Origin: Streptomyces tubercidicus
GTDB taxonomy: Bacteria > Actinomycetota > Actinomycetes > Streptomycetales > Streptomycetaceae
Assembly: GCF_027497495.1 (NCBI RefSeq)
Contig: NZ_CP114205.1
Span: 124,001-188,000 of the forward strand
Length of the DNA stretch: 64,000 nt
Direction: 5' to 3'
A program made the translations under genes and the position numbers. The notes below the pieces were generated by a model that was given only the letters and a program-made list of their open reading frames with translations, searched no databases and was not told where the DNA came from. Below, piece after piece: positions 50,601 to 57,299 of this stretch (positions are counted from its first letter, which is position 1; every line of letters starts with the position of its first letter).

Positions 50601-51318
50601 CGGTGCCGGGACCCGTGGTGGGCGGCACCGTGACACTGATCTCCCGGTCGGAGAGCACGGTCGGGAAGGCGACGGCGTCACCGAAATACACCCGCAGCGA
50701 GGTGGACAGGTTGGCGCCGGTGAGGATGACGGTGTTGCCACCGCCGATCGGGCCGGTGGCCGGGGCGATGCCCGCCAGGCTGGGCCAGGGGAGGTAGAAG
50801 AAGTAGCCGACCCTGGCGGATCCGCCAGGGGTGGTGACCGTGATCGGGACGGACCCCTGGCCGGAGGGCGTCACCGCGACGATGGTCCGGTCGTCGAGGA
50901 CGGCGAAGCTCGCCGCCGGGCGCGGACCGAAGTTCACGGTTGTGGCGCGGGTGAAGTTGCGCCCGATGATGGTCACCAGGGTGCCGCCGCCGGAGGAGCC
51001 CTGGTCGGGGAAGACACCGGAGAACTGGTTGCGCTCCGCCAACAGCCCGGGACGGGCCGCCACGGTATCGAGCCGCCCCCAACTCGGCGTGGAGGCAAGC
51101 CGGTTCCGCACCCCCGCGAGGGCGCCCAGCAGAGTGGCTGCGCCGTCGACCACAGTGCGGACGACCGGCCCCCCGCCGACACCATCCCGTACCGGCAGCG
51201 GTGCCGGCGCGCCGAGTAGGGGGACGACCCGGTGGGACAGCGGGTCGACGAGGGCGATGCCGTTCCCCTGACAGTCGGTCAGGATGGCGAGCCCATACGG
51301 GCTTTCCGGAGTCAGCAT
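41695..51318 (-). CDS. Giant IPT/TIG and Ig-like repeat protein (3207 residues)
   Basis: One uninterrupted gene. Residues 1-95 are unlike the rest, with YGLAILTDCQGNGIALVDPL recalling a beta-propeller blade. Three IPT/TIG domains follow at about 99-168, 181-256 and 264-340 (for example SGVFPDQGSSGGGTLVTIIG). From about residue 347 to the end there are 29 tandem Ig-like (Big_3_5-type) repeats of 95-99 residues, 28 of which have the FGDG core (PTGTVTFDFGDGTAPVTAPL). I find no signal peptide, no C-terminal anchor and no membrane segment, although such repeats are usually surface-exposed adhesins. The ATG at 51318 has a G-rich sequence upstream. It is monocistronic. The function is unknown. Confidence 0.9.
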   Translation of the reverse strand: MLTPESPYGLAILTDCQGNGIALVDPLSHRVVPLLGAPAPLPVRDGVGGGPVVRTVVDGAATLLGALAGVRNRLASTPSWGRLDTVAARPGLLAERNQFSGVFPDQGSSGGGTLVTIIGRNFTRATTVNFGPRPAASFAVLDDRTIVAVTPSGQGSVPITVTTPGGSARVGYFFYLPWPSLAGIAPATGPIGGGNTVILTGANLSTSLRVYFGDAVAFPTVLSDREISVTVPPTTGPGTVPVYVTTLGGVSNRLLYTYATVAHVTGVSPDTGPIAGGTTLVLTGSGLARVTGVTIGGVPVSSFRAFSDSLLVVVTPPGVPGPADIVLTTPGGSVTLPGGFDYKAPSVVTVTSAPDPAPVGQPVTFTATLEGVPSTTGTPSGTVLFDFGDGTAPVTASLTDGTATVEHAYTGPSDTPYAVTVNYGGDPYFLPATGTDTQVIEAASTTTTVTSGPDPSQVGQPVTFVARVAPTPPGAGAPTGTVTFDFGDGTAPVTMPMAGGSATVTHAYPDAAELPYPVTATYSGDDNFTASTGTDSQTVEQAATTTAVDLAPQPSVAGQPVTVTATVAAVPPGVAVPTGTVTFDFGDGTPPVDVPLTDGTAAISHAYAGTAASPYTVTATYQGNGNLEPSTGTGSQSVGPSGSTTTVVSAPDPSTVGEPVTFGATVSALAPGAGTPTGTVTFDFGDGSAPVTAPLTDGTATTGHVYTAAEDNPYTVTATYDGDADFTTSSGTDTQSVQPAGTALAVVSTPDPSTVGEPVTFGVTVSALAPGAGTPTGTVTFDFGDGAPPGTASLTDGAAEITHTYTDAAELPYPVTATYNGDADFTTSLGTDTQTVQPADTTTSVNSAPDPSTVGQLTTFVAQISPEAPAAGAPTGTVTFAFGDGTPPVTAPVEGGTAKVTHANPEVAESPYTVAAAYSGDDNFNPSAGTDSQLVAPAVPTTTVTSTPAPSVTGETVTFTATVAAGSPAAGTPTGSVTFDFGDGTAPVTAPLTDGTAALAHAYTTAPLSPFTVTVTYSGDINFTASVGIGTHSVEEAATVTTVTAAPDPSVTGESVTVTVAPTAPASGIPTGAVSFDFGDGTPVLTAQLVDGTVTVTHPYTSVSGSPYTITAVYLGDANYAASEDTIVHAVDPAETTTTVTSSRVPSAVGESVTLIARVVPVPPGAGTPAGTVTFDFGDGSAPATAPVSHGVAMVAHTYTSTAGSPYPVTAAYSGDGDFGASTGTAAQGVEASVSATSTTVSSAPDPSVVGEPVTVSATVVAVPPAAGTPTGTVTFEFGDGTPAVTSPLTGATATATHTYTAAAAPHTITAVYSGDGNFAGSAGLDTHTVEQAATSTTVDSAPDPSLTGQDVTFTATVTSTDADAGTPTGSVTFDFGDGTPAVRAPLSDGTAIAVHAYPHTSGSPYPVTATYHGEASFLPSTDTDTQTVNAAAVTFTVFSSKDPSAVGQPVTLTANLAAEAPAAGTPTGTITFDFGDGTPTVTATAVGGTVTVTHAYTTAVGSPYTFSATYSGDDDFSPATATGSQTLHPAATTTEVTSGPEPAVVGQPVTITATVAPVPPGAGTPTGTVTIDFGDDTTPATVPLAGGAATVTHAYTGSLSSPYTITATYSGSDDFTNSVATSPQSVLPDATTTTVSSAPDPSVVGQPVTFTATVTAAEPGSGAPTGTVIFDFGDGTDPVAQPVTDGVATAEHAYTGPLGSPYTITATYGGDTDSTASSGTTTQAVGQAASTTLLTSSPEPAVSGQPVTVTATLSAAAPGDGTPTGTVTFDFGDGTSPTTVPVTSGVATTTHTWTGASGSPYSVTAAYSGDSGFLPSTATGTQTVARAATSTTVTGLPDPSITGRPVDITATVSTIAPGAGTPTGTVLFDFGDGTPPLTAPLTDGTATVTHAWPGTSGSPYTVTAAYNGDADFSPSTGTDTHTVAPATTSTTVSGQPDPSVTGQPVMFLARVTSDAVEAGAPTGTVTFDFGDGTAPVTVAAAGGVATAVHAYTSATGSPYTVRATYDGDDRFTASVGTRNHGVQPSLSATTVSSLPDPSATGQPVDITATVSAAAPGAGTPTGTVTFDFGDGTAPVTAPVTDGTATVSHAWASTSGSPYALTAAYSGDADFSPSTGTGTQTVTPAATTTEVASSPDPSVTGQPVDITATVSAAAPGAGTPTGTVTFDFGDGTPSVTATVTAGVATVSHTWTGTAPGPYTITAAYGGDADFSPSTGTRSQTVGQATSTISLFSSPDPSVAGQQVTFTALVSAVPPGAGAPTGTVTFDFGDGTAPVTAPVTSEVATVTHAYVGTSGSPYTVTADYSGDDDFTSATATGVHTVAVSAATTSTTVSSAPDPAVTGQPVSFTATVAPTPPGAGVPTGTVTFTFGDGTAAVTAPLSGGIAGVTHVYNTVADSPYTVTAGYSGDANFSSSSGTDSQTVAPASTLTTVTATPDPSVVGQPVTLTATVAPTAPGAGVPTGAVTFTFGDGTPPTLTSLSDGVARITHTYTSAGGPYQVTADYDGDAGFLPSSGGDSQTVGRAATSTAVVSSPDPTVVGQLTTVTASVASVAPGAGAPSGTVTFDFGDGSPTLTAPVSDGLAVVTHAYGGTSGSPFVITGTYGGDANFTSSSGGDTQTVGKAATSTGVVSSPDPTVVGQLTTVTASVASIAPGAGAPSGTVTFDFGDGSPTLTAPVSDGRAVVTHAYSGTSGSPFVITGTYGGDANFTSSSGHDTQSVGKAATTTAVASSPDPTVVGQPTTLTASVASATPGAAVPTGTVTFTFGDGTGSTTTTLTDGIATVTHTYATRSGSPFHLTATYNGDSGFTASSGSDSQTVGRAATTTELVSSPDPSVAGQAVTLTATVSAVAPGAGTPTGTVTFSFGDGTSAATKPLSNGTATVTHTFNGASVSPYAVTAIYNGDGNFTASSGSDTQTVGKVATTTELVSSPDPSVAGQAVTLTATVASTVPGAGTPTGTVTFGFGDGTSAGTATLSGGIATVTHTYASRSGSPFPLTATYNGDATFSASTGTDTQTLSKNVSTTTVTSTPDPSASGGTVTIRATVSSPAGTPTGTVTFSFGDGTGTATGTLSGGVATVTHAYTTTTGSPFTVTATYGGDAGFTGSTGSDTQTVTRSATSTTVVSTPNPSGTGDRVTVTATVVPVAPGTGTPTGTVTLAIPGRTPQTVPLVGGQASATFNPLPRGLHLVTGNYNGDVSFAPSTGTTSQLVV
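41698..50280 (-). repeat. About 29 tandem repeats of roughly 290 bp inside the giant gene
   Basis: The unit encodes one Ig-like domain. Copies differ by substitution but share PSVxGQPVT, PTGTVTFxFGDGT, THAY and YxGDxxFxxSTGTDTQTV segments. Two neighbouring copies near 43200-43790 are almost identical at the nucleotide level with a period of 297 bp, which points to a recent duplication or gene conversion. Confidence 0.9.
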
Positions 51319-51842
51319 GAGGGTGCCACCCCCGGCACCGTGTCGCCGCCGGCCGGGCCAACGGGCCGATCATTGCCCGGCAGTTGAGGGAGAGTGGCGT
51401 GCCTCTCCCCCGGAGCCATCCATCGGAGAGCGGTGACGGGTACGGGGCACGCATTCGCGGGGCGCACATTCACGGGGCACGCATTGCGGGCAGCAGGCAT
51501 GACGGCTCCAGGCCAAACTTATGGGCCCGCCGCACCATGTGACGCCCGCGCACGCGCGCCGCCATGGCCCGTCCTGCACATCCTCCACAGAGGAGCAGCG
51601 CTCGCACGGCACCGTCATACACCGGTGCTCCGAGACAGGCAGGGCGCCTTCCGCTCCCCCGGAAAGGATGGGCGGCCCACCGGTATCGGACCGCTTCAGT
51701 AACCCATCCCGGTGAGGCGCAGACAACACGCCGTGCACCAGCTCACCCGAACGGACGAGCGGATCCCGGTCACCGATGAACCGCGGTGGATCGCCACCCG
51801 GCGCGGTGGCGATCCACGTCCGCCCGTCCGGCGCTCCCCCGC
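51319..51842. promoter_or_regulatory. Intergenic region upstream of the giant gene
   Basis: About 520 bases without a gene. It should hold the promoter of the giant repeat gene (right side of that gene). Direct repeats of the type cggggc-gca-catt occur near 51450-51490. The left-facing chitinase gene on the right ends with the hairpin at 51786-51817. Confidence 0.4.
51786..51817 (-). terminator. Terminator hairpin after the GH18-like gene
   Basis: Arms gtggatcgccacc (51786-51798) and ggtggcgatccac (51805-51817) form a perfect 13-bp stem with a 6-base loop, about 25 bases beyond the stop of the GH18-like gene. Confidence 0.75.
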
Positions 51843-52928
51843 TCAGTCCGCGAAGGCGCGCACGAACTCGTTCGTCTTCTTCCCGAGGCTCGAACAGGTC
51901 GCTACCGCCTTGAGGTTCGCCCCTCCCGGGCAGGGCTTGTCGCGGGTGATCGACCACATCGACAGCCGGCCGAGCCGCTTCTCCTCGGCGAACTTCTTGA
52001 GTTCGGCCGCGTCGTCGGGCCGGAAGACCTCACCCTTGACGTCATTCACGCCGATCATCGGTGTGACCCCGACGCTCTTCCACGCCGTGGCCTCGTCCCG
52101 GATGCCCAGCACCCCCTTGACCTGCTTCTGGGTGGCGGTGGCGGCCGCGACGGCGTATTTGCCCATGTCCCCGTCGTAGTACGTGCCGTAGTCCATGGCC
52201 ATGATGTTCACGGTGGAGATCCGGGCACCGTTCTTCCTGGTGTCCTTCAGCACCGCGAGGGAATTCCGGTTCAGGCCGGAGGGCATCACCGGGAGCGTGA
52301 CGGAGACATCCAGCTTCCCGCGCTGCTGAAGCCGGGCGATCGCCTGGGCGCGGAGCCGGTTGGCCTTGGTGTCCGTGAGCGCGGGGCCCTCGATGTCGAA
52401 GTCGGCCTTCTTCAGGCCGTAGGCGTCGATGACCTTGCTGTACGCGGCCACCAGCTTGTCCACCGAGCCGCAGACCCTGGCCAGTTCGTTGCCGCTCTGC
52501 CCGCCGAAGGAGACCCGTACATCGCCGCCCTGTGCACGCAGTTGGTCCACCTGCCGCGCGACGGGGTTGGCGCCGAGCGCCTGCCGCCCGCCCCACTTGG
52601 GCACACAGCCGCCCCCCGGGGAGACGAACGCCAGGTTGTACTCCTTCACCCCGGTCTCCTCTGCTCCCTTGACGAGGTCGAAGGAGGGCGTGAGCGAAGT
52701 ATCCACATACGGCGAGAAACCGCTGGTTTTCGGAGTGGGGGCGTGGCTGCTCTTGTGCGGGGAGGGCACCACCGGGTCCGGACGCTTGGGCGGCTTCGCC
52801 GCCGGCTCCTCGGACGAGCAGCCGGCGAGCAGCGACGCCGCGGTCACGGCCGTCACCACCGCGAGGGCGGTCGATATCCGCTTGCGGCTCCTCCGAGAAG
52901 CGTGCGCGTCTGCGGGGTGCGTCATCAT
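51843..52928 (-). CDS. GH18-like chitinase-family lipoprotein
   Basis: A 361-residue exported lipoprotein: a basic N-terminus, then a hydrophobic stretch and lipobox LLAGC near residues 31-35, followed by a Pro/Lys-rich linker. From residue 70 on it follows the GH18 barrel: FSPYVDTSL, YNLAFVSPGGGCVPKWGG, VRVSFGGQSGNELA, and KKADFDIEG. In that last motif the usual DxxDxDxE is reduced to xxxDxDxE, so the catalytic Glu and two Asp remain and the first Asp is missing. It ends MWSITRDKPC near the usual strand 8. It may bind or cut chitin-like glycans at the cell surface. The ATG at 52928 has GGAGG seven bases upstream. Confidence 0.82.
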   Translation of the reverse strand: MMTHPADAHASRRSRKRISTALAVVTAVTAASLLAGCSSEEPAAKPPKRPDPVVPSPHKSSHAPTPKTSGFSPYVDTSLTPSFDLVKGAEETGVKEYNLAFVSPGGGCVPKWGGRQALGANPVARQVDQLRAQGGDVRVSFGGQSGNELARVCGSVDKLVAAYSKVIDAYGLKKADFDIEGPALTDTKANRLRAQAIARLQQRGKLDVSVTLPVMPSGLNRNSLAVLKDTRKNGARISTVNIMAMDYGTYYDGDMGKYAVAAATATQKQVKGVLGIRDEATAWKSVGVTPMIGVNDVKGEVFRPDDAAELKKFAEEKRLGRLSMWSITRDKPCPGGANLKAVATCSSLGKKTNEFVRAFAD

Positions 52929-53397
52929 CGAGCTGCCTCCAACGGTGGGGGGTGGGCAGTGCAGTCCGAACCTGCGGCCTCTCGGCGGCGCCGGCGGAAG
53001 ACTCCGTCCGGCGCGGGCCGCGTCCGGGGACTTCGGGCGGCGGGTGCGGGAGAGAAGGACCCGGTGCGGCGGCCCACCCGGCACACGCGACATCAGCACG
53101 TCAGCAGGTAAGGTCGGCCCGTTTGTCATGTCCGCCATCGTGCCATCCGATGCGGTTCGGACGCAGCGGAGGGTGGAAACGGGGCAGGACCCGGCGACCT
53201 TCCGTATGGGGCAGCTCACACCACACGGCCGGAACTCGGGCTCCGGTCCGTCCGACTCCCTGAGCGGTACCGGCAGCGGGCCGGGCCACCTCACCCACGA
53301 GCCGGGAGCCCCCGCGTGCCCACTTCAGCGCAGCCGGCCGGCCGTGACCGTCCGCCCCTACTGTCCACCGTGACCGTAACGGGACATAAGCCCCAGA

Positions 53398-53673
53398 TCA
53401 CGCGTCCCGCATCTCCGACAGCCGGAAGGGCCCGGCCGCACCGGGACCGAACATCACCGGCAGGTTGCGGCCCAGAGGTACGACGACGAGCGGCTCGTCG
53501 CGGTACTCCCTGAGGAATTTCTCCAGGGGCTCCCAGATCAGGCTCCGGTACCCGGACTCGGTCCGCTGATGCTCAAAGGAGAGGGTGAGCGCGGAGTCCA
53601 TCACGGTGACGCTCACGGCGTCGACCTCCAGCCACTCTCCACCGATCCAGGCCTCAAGCCTTACGTATGACAT
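53398..53673 (-). CDS. Small conserved-looking hypothetical protein
   Basis: A 91-residue soluble protein (MSYVRLEAWIGGEWLEVDAV start, LSEMRDA end) with mixed charge and predicted beta/alpha character. I do not recognise the family. The ATG at 53673 lacks a clear ribosome binding site. It is transcribed on its own between the GH18-like and I36-type genes. Confidence 0.55.
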   Translation of the reverse strand: MSYVRLEAWIGGEWLEVDAVSVTVMDSALTLSFEHQRTESGYRSLIWEPLEKFLREYRDEPLVVVPLGRNLPVMFGPGAAGPFRLSEMRDA

Positions 53674-54208
53674 GGCGCAAGGGTGCCCCGCGCCACACCC
53701 GCCTCGCAAACCGCACCACGCCCCAGGCAACAAACGTCGCCCAGCCAACCCACACACCACACCGCCGCCCGCCTGCCCCTCCATCCTCGCAGGTCGGACC
53801 GGCCCCGAGCCGCGGCGTCCGCCATCAGACAATCCACGGAAACCGGCGAACCGGGACCGTTGCCCGGCCCGCGCCGGTTGCGCTTGCCGAGCCCGTTGCG
53901 AAGCTGCTTTCGGGAGATGCACCCCGAGGCGTCAGAGCGCAGCGCGCCGCGTACGCCCGGTGCATACGCTGCCGCGCTCCAACAGCAGGCGGTCCGGCGA
54001 GAAATGCCCTGAGGACGGCCCCGGGCTCGGACCATACTGATGACGTTTCATCAGGCCGCCCGGCGACTGGGTCGCGAACCGACCCCCGGCCGAGGCCACC
54101 CACCAGTCGCGGCTCTCCCGCCCCGACGCGATCCCTCTCAGCCGCTCCACAGCGGCGTGACCCTTCCCACCTCACCAAGCCACCCTCACCAAGAATGGGA
54201 CCACTGCC
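53674..54208. other. Non-coding stretch before the I36-type gene
   Basis: About 535 bases with no supported gene. Several open frames on both strands are Arg/Pro-rich without family features. It must contain the promoters of the two divergent genes. Confidence 0.4.
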
Positions 54209-54598
54209 ATGCGCCGTCTCCACCGTCTCCACTCGCTCGCCATCGCCGCAGCCGCCCTGACCGCCGCCTTCACGATCGCCCCCACCGCCAACGCCACCCC
54301 CACCGCACCCACCGGCCTGGCCGCCTACAACTGCTCCTCCGGGTACTTCTGCATCTACAGCGACTGGAACGGCGGCGGAACCCGCTGCCAGTGGTCACAG
54401 GCCAGCAAGGCGAACACGGCCGACAACTGTTCCTTCATCCAGCGCGGACAGAATGTGCGCTCCGTATGGAACAACACCGGACATCGCGTCCAGTACTACA
54501 CCCAGACCAACTACCACGCACGCGTCGGCTCCACGCCCTCCCACGCCGGCGGCAACCTACAGGGCAGCTACCAAATCCGCTCCTTCAAGCCCCAGTAG
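54209..54598 (+). CDS. Secreted peptidase inhibitor family I36-type protein
   Basis: A 129-residue exported protein. The signal peptide covers residues 1-29 (LAIAAAALTAAFTIAPTANA). The mature domain has YNCSSGYFCIYSDWNGGGTRCQW, three of its four cysteines, and NVRSVWNNTGHRVQYY, which match the beta/gamma-crystallin-like I36 family, first known as a Streptomyces metalloprotease inhibitor. The fourth Cys is in ADNCSF. It probably folds outside the cell with two disulfides. Monocistronic; weak GGGA sequence upstream of the ATG. Confidence 0.85.
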   Translation: MRRLHRLHSLAIAAAALTAAFTIAPTANATPTAPTGLAAYNCSSGYFCIYSDWNGGGTRCQWSQASKANTADNCSFIQRGQNVRSVWNNTGHRVQYYTQTNYHARVGSTPSHAGGNLQGSYQIRSFKPQ

Positions 54599-54742
54599 GA
54601 GACGACGGCCGCGCGGCGGGGCGAGCCTCCACTCGCATGCTCTAGAGGCGTCCGCCCGAGCCGGCACTCTCCGGAGGATCCGGGCCGGACACAGGCGGCG
54701 TAACATACCGGGACTTGCCCGCACGTTCGTTTGGTCGCCGAT

Positions 54743-56479
54743 ATGTCCGCTGAGGTTGCCGGTCCCGCCGCCGCCCCCGCTCCACTCCCGGACCGGGCGC
54801 CGCCCCGTCCGAGTCCGTTGTTCCGGCTTCCCCGGCTTCCGTCCTGGTGGCGACCGTGGGGCGTGATCGTGCTGGACGCTCTCATAGCCGTGGGCTGTGC
54901 GGTGCTCGACGTACAGTTCCGCTCCACCTTCCCCGAGGGGCAGCTGCACAGCGCACTCCCCCAGGACTGGGCGTCATGGCTCACGGTCGTGGCCGCGCTG
55001 ACGCTGGTGCTGCGGCGCCGATTCCCCCTGGTGGTCGTCGCCGTGATCACCGGGGGCCTCCTCCTGGGCACCGGATCCGTCCTGGCCACATCGGTGGCGT
55101 ACTACTCGCTGGCCCGGCACACACCACGGCTGCGTACGGTATTCATCGCCGCGCCAACGGGCCTGTTGCTCGTGCTGGGCGTCGCCGCATCGCATCTGCG
55201 GCAGTACGCCGCGTCCCCCGGGACGCCCGGCGACCAGCAGCCGGTGGTCTTCGTGCTCGCGGGACTGCTCGCCGTGGTGCTGCCCGTGCTGAGCGGCCTC
55301 TACCCGCGAACTCCGCGGCAGCCCTGGTGGTGGGAGAGCCGCAGCGCGATGCTGTTCGACAGTCTGCTGGTGCTGCTCTTCCCGCTGGCGAATCCGGTCT
55401 CCCTGGTCAGCGGTCTGAACAACCAGAACGACGATGCCCTGCTGTTGCCGGTGCCGGTGCTCATCGTGCTCGTGATGCTCCAGGCGCTGGGCCTGCTCTG
55501 GCGGCGGCGCTATCCGGACACGCTCGCCGCGGTCGCGGTGCTTCTCCTCCCCCTCGTCACGCCGCCCTTCAGTATCCTCCCCGTCAGTCTCTACGCGCTG
55601 GCGAAGTACGGGTCGTCGCGGCGCAATCTCCTCATCGGTTCCGGCGCGTCGGCCGTGCTCCTCATCGGGTGGGCCGTGTACGTCACGCGCTCCCAGACCG
55701 AGGCGCTCATACCCTTCTCGATCTTCCTCGTGGTGCCCTCCGTAGTGGTGCCGGTGCTGTTCGGCATGTACCGGGGGGCCAAGCGGAGTCTGATGGTGTC
55801 CCTCCAGGACCGGGCGGACCGGCTGGAACGCGAGCAGCATCTGCTGGCTTCGCAGGCCCGGATGGAGGAGCGCACCCGCATCGCCCGGGAAATGCACGAT
55901 GTGGTCTCCCACCGGGTGAGCCTGATGGTGGTCCACGCCGGGGCGCTGGAGGCCGGGGCCGGCGGCACCGAGGTGTCCGCGGACACCGGCCGTCTGATCG
56001 GGGACATGGGCCGGCAGGCGCTGAACGAGCTGCGGCAGGTGCTCGGCGTGCTGCGGGTGGACGAGGGGGACCAACGGGTTCCGCTCTCCCCGCAGCCGAC
56101 CCCGGACGACCTCGCGACCCTCGTGGAGGAGTCACGGGCCGCCGGGATGCAGGTCGCCTTCGACGTCATCGGCGAACCGTCGGCCGCGGACTCCACGGTC
56201 CAGCCCACCCTGTACCGGGTGATCCAGGAAGGGCTGACCAATGCGCACAAGCACGCGGGCAAGGCACCGGCCCGGGTGGAGGTGCGGTATCAGAAGGACG
56301 CGGTGCGGGTGATCGTGGAGAACGAGGCCCCCGACGGGCCGGTCACCAGCCTGCTGCCCAGTGGAGGCCATGGTCTGGTGGGGCTGGGCGAGCGGGTGAC
56401 CGTACTCGGCGGCACCTTCGAGGCCGGGGCACTGGAGAACGGCGGCTTCCGGATCACCGCCACGGTTCCCCTTCGGTGA
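54743..56479 (+). CDS. Orphan sensor histidine kinase (NarL/DesK-type)
   Basis: A 578-residue membrane kinase. About eight to ten hydrophobic segments lie in residues 40-350, organised as two similar blocks. The HisKA_3 box EERTRIAREMHDVVSHRVSL near residue 380 has the phospho-accepting His. The ATPase domain has GLTNAHKHAGKAPARVEV near 500 and GGHGLVGLGERV near 545. Kinases of this class pair with NarL-type response regulators, but none is encoded beside it. The start at 54743 (MSAEVAGP) is taken as the first ATG; an in-frame TTG lies 12 bases upstream. Confidence 0.88.
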   Translation: MSAEVAGPAAAPAPLPDRAPPRPSPLFRLPRLPSWWRPWGVIVLDALIAVGCAVLDVQFRSTFPEGQLHSALPQDWASWLTVVAALTLVLRRRFPLVVVAVITGGLLLGTGSVLATSVAYYSLARHTPRLRTVFIAAPTGLLLVLGVAASHLRQYAASPGTPGDQQPVVFVLAGLLAVVLPVLSGLYPRTPRQPWWWESRSAMLFDSLLVLLFPLANPVSLVSGLNNQNDDALLLPVPVLIVLVMLQALGLLWRRRYPDTLAAVAVLLLPLVTPPFSILPVSLYALAKYGSSRRNLLIGSGASAVLLIGWAVYVTRSQTEALIPFSIFLVVPSVVVPVLFGMYRGAKRSLMVSLQDRADRLEREQHLLASQARMEERTRIAREMHDVVSHRVSLMVVHAGALEAGAGGTEVSADTGRLIGDMGRQALNELRQVLGVLRVDEGDQRVPLSPQPTPDDLATLVEESRAAGMQVAFDVIGEPSAADSTVQPTLYRVIQEGLTNAHKHAGKAPARVEVRYQKDAVRVIVENEAPDGPVTSLLPSGGHGLVGLGERVTVLGGTFEAGALENGGFRITATVPLR

Positions 56480-56622
56480 GCCCTGCGCCCCTCTATGTAA
56501 GGAACGCCATCTAGCACGTAAGCGATGTCTCCGCAGGAGAGAGCGGTCCGCCGCGTCCGCTTGGCCCAAGACCTGCCGCCCTCCACTCGGTGAATCCGGG
56601 GGATATCGGGCAAGCTTCCGGT

Positions 56623-56853
56623 ATGGGTACTCAACATCCGGAACCGGATCCACGTAACGCGCCGGGCCTCGGGCCCGGTGGCGGGGTGCCGCCCGAGGAA
56701 ACGCCCGCGGGCGAGGGCAGCACCGGGGCGGAAACCGGTCCCCGCGATACACAGACGCGCGGCTGGTCCACCGGCCCGATGATCGTCCTCGGCATCATCG
56801 TGGTGCTCTGCGCGGCATTCTTCATCGCGTACGCCGTGATCGTGGCGCTGTAA
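56623..56853 (+). CDS. DUF6480-like small single-helix membrane protein
   Basis: A 76-residue protein: an acidic Pro/Gly-rich N-terminal half (PDPRNAPGLGPGGGVPPEET) and one C-terminal membrane helix (residues 53-74, MIVLGIIVVLCAAFFIAYAV). The GLGPGGGVPPEETPAGE stretch followed by a helix is typical of the DUF6480 proteins of Streptomyces, of unknown function. The start is uncertain; a GTG at 56590 would add 11 residues. Confidence 0.7.
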   Translation: MGTQHPEPDPRNAPGLGPGGGVPPEETPAGEGSTGAETGPRDTQTRGWSTGPMIVLGIIVVLCAAFFIAYAVIVAL

Positions 56854-56887
56854 CCCTCGGCGGGCCGTGACGCCGGTGCGCCACCCG

Positions 56888-57244
56888 CTACAGCAGACCG
56901 GCGATGCTCGGCGGGGCGAACACGTGGCGGGCACGGTGTTCCATGATGAGTACGGGCGGCATCCGACGACTCTCGTCCGTCGTGCACCTTTCGCAGGACG
57001 GGTCGATGGCGGGGACGTCCGACTCATGGTGGGTGGCGATATGCCGGGCCAGCCGGATCTGGGTGGACACCACCGTGTCGAGCGGGTCGTAGTCCACCCC
57101 GGGCTCGCCCTCCTCCCGTGCGGCATCGACCACCTCGGGGGCGTGCTTCATCGCCTTGTACAGCTCAATGCACTCCTGGCAGCTCCACATCCATGAGGGA
57201 GGCAGCGGCCACTCATCGGCGCCGGGCGCGTCACTGGAATCCAT
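56888..57244 (-). CDS. Hypothetical protein with two CxxC motifs
   Basis: A 118-residue soluble protein. It holds CxxC in MWSCQECIELYK near residue 20 and again in PSCERCTTD near residue 84, with His-rich ARHIATHHESD between them, which suggests a zinc site. I do not recognise the family. The ATG at 57244 has a weak GGTGA upstream. It is 55 bases downstream of the YqeB-like gene on the same strand and may be cotranscribed with it. Confidence 0.6.
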   Translation of the reverse strand: MDSSDAPGADEWPLPPSWMWSCQECIELYKAMKHAPEVVDAAREEGEPGVDYDPLDTVVSTQIRLARHIATHHESDVPAIDPSCERCTTDESRRMPPVLIMEHRARHVFAPPSIAGLL

Positions 57245-57299
57245 GCCCGTCACCGTAGCGACCCGCCGGCGCCGCAGGTGGCAGATCAGCCGAATCCCC

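Noticed and set aside
49840..51219. Right-hand plus-strand frames over the IPT/TIG part of the giant gene
   Set aside because: No family features; they disappear outside the minus-strand gene.
41695..51318. Periodic repeats as a possible CRISPR or satellite array
   Set aside because: The units are about 290 bp, keep one reading frame, and encode a clear protein domain.
54847..56514. Second plus-strand frame of 555 codons over the histidine kinase
   Set aside because: Overlaps the kinase in another frame and is Arg/Gly/Pro-rich.
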